Origin: Phycisphaeraceae bacterium
Lineage (GTDB): Bacteria; Planctomycetota; Phycisphaerae; Phycisphaerales; Phycisphaeraceae
DNA: 8,530 bases
Direction: 5' to 3'
NCBI GenBank assembly: GCA_020850375.1
Contig: JADZET010000291.1
Location: forward strand, 1-8,530
Of this stretch, positions 6,135 to 8,530 are shown one piece after another. The notes beneath the pieces are model-generated. The model saw only the letters and a program-made list of their open reading frames with translations, was not told the DNA's origin and searched no databases. Numbering within the stretch: the first letter of the stretch is position 1; each line of letters opens with the position of its first letter. The translations under genes and the position numbers were made by a program.

Positions 6135-6193
6135 GGGGGTGGCCTGGAAAACCACCCCCACCCCCCCGGAAGTGACAGACATGCCTCCGGGGG
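6135..6193. repeat. two adjoining GC hairpins (REP-like)
   Basis: Hairpin 1: GGGGGTGG (6135-6142) and CCACCCCC (6152-6159), perfect 8 bp with a 9-nt loop. Hairpin 2: CCCCCGGA (6163-6170) and TCCGGGGG (6186-6193), perfect 8 bp with a 15-nt loop. The two stem-loops are separated by 3 nt, as in REP/BIME-type dispersed repeats. Part of the block recurs at 7088-7112. Confidence 0.5.
6152..6175 (+). repeat. C-rich direct repeat, copy A
   Basis: 24-nt stretch beginning CCACCCCC and ending in CCCCCGGAAGTGA (6163-6175). The same opening and the identical 13-nt ending occur at 7088-7112. The two copies lie 936 bp apart and bracket the small secreted-protein gene. Confidence 0.5.
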
Positions 6194-6219
6194 CGGGGAC
6201 GGGGACGGGGCGGACGGGG
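6189..6219 (+). other. putative G-quadruplex
   Basis: Five G-tracts of at least four bases lie on the plus strand (6189-6193, 6195-6198, 6201-6204, 6207-6210, 6216-6219), separated by loops of 1, 2, 2 and 5 nt. This exceeds the usual four-tract definition and the short loops favour a stable parallel structure. It lies about 215 nt upstream of the start at 6432, and its first tract is also the right arm of hairpin 2, so the two folds compete. Confidence 0.6.
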
Positions 6220-6244
6220 AAAAACGCTTTTAGAGAGCGTCGTT

Positions 6245-6268
6245 GCAGTCGGTAATTGGGGGGACTGC
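6245..6268. repeat. 6-bp inverted repeat GCAGTC/GACTGC
   Basis: Perfect arms GCAGTC (6245-6250) and GACTGC (6263-6268) with a 12-nt loop containing six consecutive G. Just before it, ACGCT (6224-6228) and AGCGT (6236-6240) form a small hairpin that, read on the minus strand, is followed by five T. That hairpin could act as a weak terminator for minus-strand transcription. Confidence 0.3.
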
Positions 6269-6431
6269 GGAAGACAGGAAAAGTAGACGCGCCGGCCATT
6301 GACCTTTTTCCGCACAAAACGCGGAAGTTGCGGTCAAATGGCCCCATTTTATTCTTGAAATTTGTCGCCTCCCGAGGGACAAATAACTTTGGAGGCGTGT
6401 CGCTAACCGGAGGCTGGAGGGAGAAAGACCC

Positions 6432-6998
6432 ATGCAGTACAGCAAGTCTCGACGGTGGGTGGTTATGGCATGCGCCGTGACCACGGCGGTGGTCGGCTTC
6501 CAGGCCAGGGCGGACGTGCAGCAATCGCACGCCACGGCCAGGGTGATCACCCGGGCCACGGCCAACCCGACCGGGACGCAGGTGGTCCCGCTCAACCGCA
6601 GCGGCCGGCTGCACGTCGGCGTGGTGGTCCCACGCGCAGCCTCGGCAACGTACGTCATCAACGGCCGATCCGACCTCTCGGCGCCCCGGCCGCGGCTGAT
6701 CGACGTGCGACTGGTCAACATCACCGTCCAGCTCGATCCCACGCGCGACTACCTCCGCCAGGGGTACGGGCTGATCGACGAGCAGTGCTTCATCCCGCAG
6801 GCCCAGTCGCTGTGGCAGAGCATCATGCTCAACAAGGCCAGCGTCGTCCGCCGGGCCGACGTGCTGCCGCCGCTCGCGCCCCTGCCGCAGCCGCGGGCGA
6901 TCATCCTCAAGCCCGGCTTCCTCATGCCCGACGAACCCAAAGATCAGGGGCCGGTCGAGCCCAAAGAGACGATGAACCCCATGGCCATGCGTGAATGA
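6432..6998 (+). CDS. small secreted protein of unknown function
   Basis: 188 residues. GGAGGGAG at 6416-6423 gives a strong Shine-Dalgarno 8 nt before the ATG. Residues 1-27 are a classical signal peptide: KSRR, hydrophobic WVVMACAVTTAVVGF, then cleavage after A25-R-A27 before D28. The mature chain of about 161 residues has a basic, Thr/Ala/Val-rich first half (ATARVITRATANPTGTQVVP) and a middle block (RLIDVRLVNITVQLDPTRDY, QCFIPQAQSLWQ) with one Cys. The tail is Pro-rich and charged (LPPLAPLPQP, DEPKDQGPVEPKE). I recognise no family. It probably lives in the periplasm or outside. A weak promoter candidate lies upstream: TTGCGG at 6328 and TATTCT at 6350, 16 nt apart. It is flanked on both sides by copies of the C-rich repeat. 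Coding potential is well supported; the role is not. Confidence 0.8.
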   Translation: MQYSKSRRWVVMACAVTTAVVGFQARADVQQSHATARVITRATANPTGTQVVPLNRSGRLHVGVVVPRAASATYVINGRSDLSAPRPRLIDVRLVNITVQLDPTRDYLRQGYGLIDEQCFIPQAQSLWQSIMLNKASVVRRADVLPPLAPLPQPRAIILKPGFLMPDEPKDQGPVEPKETMNPMAMRE

Positions 6999-7049
6999 CC
7001 ATGCCACGCCGTCGTGGGAAAAAAGGAAAATGCTCCCCCTCCTGATCGC

Positions 7050-7078
7050 GCATGACCTCCCCCAGCGGGAGGTCATGC
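7050..7078. terminator. perfect 12-bp hairpin after the secreted-protein gene
   Basis: GCATGACCTCCC (7050-7061) and GGGAGGTCATGC (7067-7078) pair perfectly around the 5-nt loop CCAGC. It begins 52 nt after the stop codon at 6998 and precedes the CPBP gene. There is no T-tract after it on the plus strand. On the minus strand a T-rich stretch lies about 20 nt further, too far for a standard intrinsic terminator. It could end or stabilise the upstream mRNA, or be a dimeric protein-binding site. Confidence 0.45.
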
Positions 7079-7087
7079 TGCTTCCGG

Positions 7088-7112
7088 CCACCCCCCCCGC
7101 CCCCGGAAGTGA
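7088..7112 (+). repeat. C-rich direct repeat, copy B
   Basis: 25-nt stretch starting CCACCCCC and ending CCCCCGGAAGTGA (7100-7112), matching copy A at 6152-6175. It is overlapped by inverted arms CTTCCGG (7081-7087) and CCGGAAG (7103-7109). A further perfect 7-bp hairpin, CCGCCGG/CCGGCGG (7132-7150, loop GATCG), follows just before the CPBP gene. Confidence 0.5.
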
Positions 7113-7168
7113 GGCCGGAGAATCGACGTGACCGCCGGGATCGCCGGCGGATGGGGTATGCTTGCGGC

Positions 7169-8011
7169 ATGGTCCATCCAGACGCTCGGCCCACGCTGGA
7201 ACATCCGACCGACGCAGCGCGGATCGCGGACACCGCGAGAACCGCTCATTCACGGGCCTGGGCGGCGGCGGCGCTGCTGCTGCTGGCGCCCGTGCCGAGC
7301 CTGACCGTCTTGATCTGGCTGCACGGCGCCACCGGGGCGTGGGGCCAGGCCATCGCGGCGATCGGCAAGCTCTGGCTGATCGGCCTACCCGTCGCGTGGC
7401 TCGTCCTGCGAAAAGGTTCCGCGGAGGTAGCCCAACCTCTGCGGATTTCACGGGAAAAACAGGGTGAAATGGCGCGCCCTGTTGCCGGACTGGTCGAAGG
7501 TTTGGCCTGGGGGCTGGGGATCTTCGCGGCCATCGTCGGGGCGTACGTCGCGGTCGGCTGGGCGTGGATCGACGCGCCGGCCATGCGGTCGGTGCTGGCC
7601 GAAAAAGGTCTGGGCCATCCGTGGATCTACGCCGGCCTGGCCGGGTACTGGTGCCTGGTCAACGCCTTGCTCGAGGAATACGTCTGGCGGTGGTTCATCC
7701 ACGAGCGGGCCGGCGAACTGCTCTACGGCGATCGCTGGCCGAGCGGCGGCGTGAATCCGGCCTCACGGAGGTGGCTGGCGCCGGCGCTGATCACCAACCT
7801 GCTCTTCGGCGTGCACCACGCCCTGGCGCTGGGCGCCTACACCGACTGGCGCGTCACCACGGCGGGCACCACGGGCGTCTGCCTCGGCGGGATGATCTGG
7901 TCGTACCTGCTGCACCGCCACGGCACACTCTGGCCGGCCTATGTCAGCCACGTCCTGGCCGACCTGGCGGTCTTCGGCGTCGGGGCGTGGATCATGCTCA
8001 GCGGCGCGTGA
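7169..8011 (+). CDS. CPBP-family (CAAX protease-like) intramembrane metalloprotease
   Basis: 280 residues from the ATG at 7169; ATG 7151 is an alternative, and one at 7052 would run through a perfect hairpin. Several membrane segments are visible (about 29-51, 63-81, 108-131, 152-168, 202-220, 232-248, 260-277). The three CPBP motifs are complete: E169-E-Y-V-W-R174 (EExxxR), F213-G-V-H-H217 (FxxxH) and H261-V-L-A-D265 (HxxxD/N). They form the predicted glutamate/histidine active site inside the inner membrane. Members include CAAX-prenyl-protease-like enzymes, bacteriocin self-immunity proteins and anti-sigma factor proteases; the substrate here is unknown. No clear Shine-Dalgarno precedes either start. 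TATGCT at 7157-7162 would place transcription initiation at about the ATG at 7169, so a leaderless mRNA is possible. Confidence 0.9.
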   Translation: MVHPDARPTLEHPTDAARIADTARTAHSRAWAAAALLLLAPVPSLTVLIWLHGATGAWGQAIAAIGKLWLIGLPVAWLVLRKGSAEVAQPLRISREKQGEMARPVAGLVEGLAWGLGIFAAIVGAYVAVGWAWIDAPAMRSVLAEKGLGHPWIYAGLAGYWCLVNALLEEYVWRWFIHERAGELLYGDRWPSGGVNPASRRWLAPALITNLLFGVHHALALGAYTDWRVTTAGTTGVCLGGMIWSYLLHRHGTLWPAYVSHVLADLAVFGVGAWIMLSGA

Positions 8012-8064
8012 TCGCGTGCGCCGCCCAGGTCATCGGTTCATCAACGTTACGTGCGGCCGCGGAC

Positions 8065-8107
8065 AAAAAAAGCGAGCCCAGCAGCGGGGGTTGGAGCTGC
8101 CGGGCTC
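8065..8107 (-). terminator. intrinsic terminator for minus-strand transcription
   Basis: GAGCCCAGCAGC (8074-8085) and GCTGCCGGGCTC (8096-8107) form a 12-bp stem with one mismatch and a 10-nt loop. Read on the minus strand, the stem is followed by GC and then seven T (8071-8065), the standard Rho-independent layout. It would stop a transcript coming from the right before it enters the CPBP gene. On the plus strand the hairpin lies 62 nt after the CPBP stop but has no T-tract after it. Confidence 0.65.
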
Positions 8108-8530
8108 TGGTGTGGTTCGAACGCGTGGCCGTACAAGGCAGGAGCATCAACGTGTGGGAATCGGACGCGTCGGGGGAGACATCCCGCCGCACCCGTAAGA
8201 GCATCGCAACCCGACTGGGCCACGCGTCAACCAGGACCTATGTTGTCTAGTGACACCCTCCTCTTACCTTCGCCCCGTTGCGCAAAACAACAACCCCTCG
8301 GCGCCGGACTTTGTCAGGAACGTCCTCCCGAGTGGGCCCCCGTCATCTCAAGTTTGGCTCGGAACTCCCTCACATCAGCCAATTCAAGATGCAGCCCCTG
8401 ACCCGTCAATCCTAAAGCGCAAAACCGCTTCCGCCAACACATTCGTGCAAGTTTCGATGGGGAAAATGCGTCAAAACAAGGCATCTTGGCGGGTTCTGAG
8501 GCGATCTGCGTGAAGCTGGGAAGAAATGAC
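8108..8530. other. intergenic or decayed DNA, possible recombinase scar
   Basis: Over 400 nt without a convincing gene. GC falls to about 55% from 8220 onward, against about 70% in the CPBP gene. A plus-strand frame at 8188-8250 reads TRKSIATRLGHASTRTYVV then stop, which resembles the LGHASxxTT-Y end of tyrosine recombinases, but only about 12 residues match and nothing upstream does. Other open frames here (for example 8250-8513, and an open end at 8402-8530) have no Shine-Dalgarno or motif I recognise. The terminator at 8065-8107 implies a minus-strand transcript from this side, but I see no minus-strand gene within the window. Confidence 0.35.

Noticed and set aside
7030..7131. 33-codon open frame after a purine-rich AAGGAAA
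   Set aside because: The spacing to the ATG is too short for a good Shine-Dalgarno, it runs through the 12-bp hairpin, and the peptide is proline-rich without any conserved feature.
5826..7451. 541-codon minus-strand open frame
   Set aside because: It overlaps a signal-peptide gene and the CPBP gene on the other strand, and crosses the hairpin and G-quadruplex block. Its sequence is repeat-derived and proline/arginine-rich.
8110..8125. GGTTCGAAC resembling a tRNA T-loop
   Set aside because: The flanking bases do not form a 5-bp T-stem on either strand, and no acceptor or anticodon arm could be drawn around it.
8250..8513. 87-codon open frame near the right edge
   Set aside because: It has no Shine-Dalgarno and no recognisable motif, and lies in lower-GC DNA where chance frames of this size are common.
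1..8530. CRISPR array, rRNA, tRNA or insertion sequence
   Set aside because: There are no regularly spaced identical repeats, no rRNA-like stretches, no cloverleaf, and no transposase gene or terminal inverted repeats with target duplications.

Overview
This is a high-GC stretch (mostly about 65-70% by eye, falling to about 55% after 8220) with well-separated protein genes and GC-rich, hairpin-rich gaps. Gram-negative hallmarks are a lipoprotein signal with lipobox and two other cleavable signal peptides. The gene families (BtrH/C39-like proteins, an Ig plus concanavalin-like protein, a CPBP protease, dispersed G-rich repeats) look to me like a planctomycete, perhaps a soil member of the Phycisphaerae. 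That placement is inference, because the window holds no marker gene.

Region 1 (1-1506, plus strand) holds two tandem alpha/beta-hydrolase genes offset by exactly 892 bp and about 86% identical in protein; the first is cut by the window start. The repeated unit also carried the last codons of the convergent neighbour, leaving a decayed fragment at 615-680.

Region 2 (1521-5667, minus strand) reads right to left. It contains a secreted BtrH/C39-like protein, a cytoplasmic paralogue with a different N-terminal helical domain, a GFA-family zinc protein with an apparent lipoprotein signal, and an Ig-like plus concanavalin-like protein. Gaps are 87, 71 and 65 nt and each gene has a good Shine-Dalgarno, so this may be one transcript. 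A promoter with a perfect -35 lies at 5801-5829. The two paralogues share a 13-nt leader motif at almost the same distance from their starts.

Region 3 (5668-6431) is a 764-nt divergent intergenic region. It holds that promoter, paired GGAC/GTCC palindromes, a purine-rich short repeat, stacked hairpins and a strong G-quadruplex motif. A C-rich 24-25 nt piece of it recurs at 7088-7112, on the other side of the next gene.

Region 4 (6432-8011, plus strand) holds a small secreted protein of unknown function and a CPBP (CAAX-like) membrane protease. A perfect 12-bp hairpin lies between them.

Region 5 (8012-8530) has no convincing gene. It carries an intrinsic terminator oriented for minus-strand transcription, a short frame resembling the C-terminal end of a tyrosine recombinase, and lower GC, which together hint at an old mobile-element scar or the edge of another locus.

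I found no complete new multi-gene system that the sequence proves. The most unusual items are the C39-like paralogue pair with a shared leader, the dual-start lipoprotein GFA gene, and the repeat-derived structured DNA around the small secreted gene.
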